Assembly: GCA_903952885.1 (NCBI GenBank)
Contig: CAJBHE010000285.1
Span: forward strand, 1 to 6,084
Length of the DNA stretch: 6,084 bases
Source: an uncultured Burkholderiales bacterium
GTDB taxonomy: Bacteria; Pseudomonadota; Gammaproteobacteria; Burkholderiales; Burkholderiaceae_C
Reading direction: 5' to 3'
The notes under the pieces were generated by a model. It was given only the letters and a program-made list of their open reading frames with translations, made no database searches and had not been told where the DNA came from. Positions 5,535-6,084 of this stretch are shown here, in pieces. The position numbers and the translations under genes are program-made. How positions within the stretch are numbered: the stretch's first letter is position 1; each line of letters begins with the position of its first letter.

Positions 5535-6084
5535 ATGTTTGAAAAACTGCACAACGTCTTCTTGCCCAAGAGCTTCTTCGTAGGCTCTCAGCTAGAGCGC
5601 CGTCGCAGTTTATTGATGTTCATGTTGCTCTTGGTGGGGGCATGCTCGCTGCCGTTTTATTTTATTTACCAACCCGAGTACGACCATGTGGCCAACTTGT
5701 TGGGCACAGTGGGCTATTGGTTCTTGTTGGCTCTGTTATTGTGCGGCGCTCCTTTTTTCATGGTCGCGCATGGCACGATGTTTTGGTCCATCAGCTATGT
5801 TGCTTATTTAGCCGCCATGACGGGCGGCATCAACTCTCCCGTGATGGTGTGGATGACCGCGGTGGTTTTGCCCGCCATTTTGATTCTTGAACGCGCGGGC
5901 GCATTGTTTTGGGTGGTGGTGGTGTTTTGCACCAACTTCATTTTGCTGCTCATCACCAAGTATGGGTTGGTCAACAGCGACATCAACATGGACAACGAGG
6001 TCATGGCTTGGACCTTGGCCAACAAATTGTTTGTCATCAGCTTGGCGATGTACGTGGTGTTTGTCACCGAGCGCATGCACCGAT
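5535..6084 (+). CDS. multi-pass membrane protein, N-terminal part; probable sensor domain of a signalling protein (3'-truncated by window edge)
   Basis: The frame opens at the ATG 5 bases after the parB stop and stays open for 183 codons to the window end. The short N-terminal segment contains LERRRS, then about six hydrophobic segments follow: roughly residues 26-45, 55-77, 83-96, 103-118, 121-141 and 161-177. The stretch MTGGINSPVMVWMTAVVLPA (95-114) resembles the TGG-x-SP-x-x-W loop found in six-helix sensor regions that precede histidine kinase or GGDEF output domains. Positively charged ERMHR follows the last helix, as expected for entry into the cytoplasm. The output domain lies beyond the window, so sensor histidine kinase, diguanylate cyclase or another protein are all possible. 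The stimulus is unknown. ACGG directly before the ATG is a poor ribosome site, so coupling to parB translation is likely. The hydrophobic pattern and codon use, rather than a stop, show that the frame is real. Confidence 0.7.
   Translation, partial: MFEKLHNVFLPKSFFVGSQLERRRSLLMFMLLLVGACSLPFYFIYQPEYDHVANLLGTVGYWFLLALLLCGAPFFMVAHGTMFWSISYVAYLAAMTGGINSPVMVWMTAVVLPAILILERAGALFWVVVVFCTNFILLLITKYGLVNSDINMDNEVMAWTLANKLFVISLAMYVVFVTERMHR

Noticed and set aside
5642..5890. 82-codon plus-strand open frame downstream of parB
   Set aside because: It overlaps, in another phase, the longer frame beginning at 5535, whose translation has a coherent membrane-protein pattern.

Overview
The window is a compact, all-plus-strand stretch of a proteobacterial chromosome. 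It carries the widely conserved mnmG-rsmG-parA-parB neighbourhood, which in many bacteria lies close to the replication origin. The protein sequences (MnmG, RsmG, ParA and ParB of the chromosomal type), the moderately high GC with heavy use of TTG leucine codons, and the gene order (a LysE-family exporter between rsmG and parA, a small serine hydrolase between parA and parB) suggest a betaproteobacterium of the order Burkholderiales. A Comamonadaceae member of the Limnohabitans/Rhodoferax kind is my best guess; this is an inference and could not be checked by a search.

Layout: 1-1852 mnmG, lacking about its first 63 codons; 1852-2562 rsmG, overlapping the mnmG stop by one base; 2593-3204 a six-helix LysE/RhtB-type exporter; 3235-4032 parA; 4068-4619 an RBBP9/YdeN-type alpha/beta hydrolase; 4609-5529 parB, overlapping the hydrolase gene by 11 bases; 5535-6084 the start of a multi-pass membrane protein that runs off the window, probably the sensor half of a signalling protein. 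The longest gap between genes is 35 bases, so no long non-coding stretch exists. I saw no tRNA, rRNA, CRISPR array, insertion sequence or convincing factor-independent terminator.

The genes form two functional pairs. MnmG and RsmG modify RNA of the translation apparatus (tRNA wobble uridine and 16S rRNA G527). ParA and ParB segregate the chromosome, and their centromere sites are present: three parS palindromes sit inside the upstream coding genes, two in mnmG (1300-1315 perfect, 1516-1531 one mismatch) and one near the 3' end of rsmG (2492-2507, one mismatch). The segregation locus and its DNA targets are thus physically interleaved with the RNA-modification genes. The exporter and hydrolase have no evident mechanistic link to segregation.

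This is core chromosomal sequence and I do not see a clearly new biological system. The points most worth a second look are the parS sites embedded in coding sequence, the hydrolase nested between parA and parB, an unusual insertion in RsmG just before its SAM-binding motif, and the unidentified membrane sensor at the right edge.
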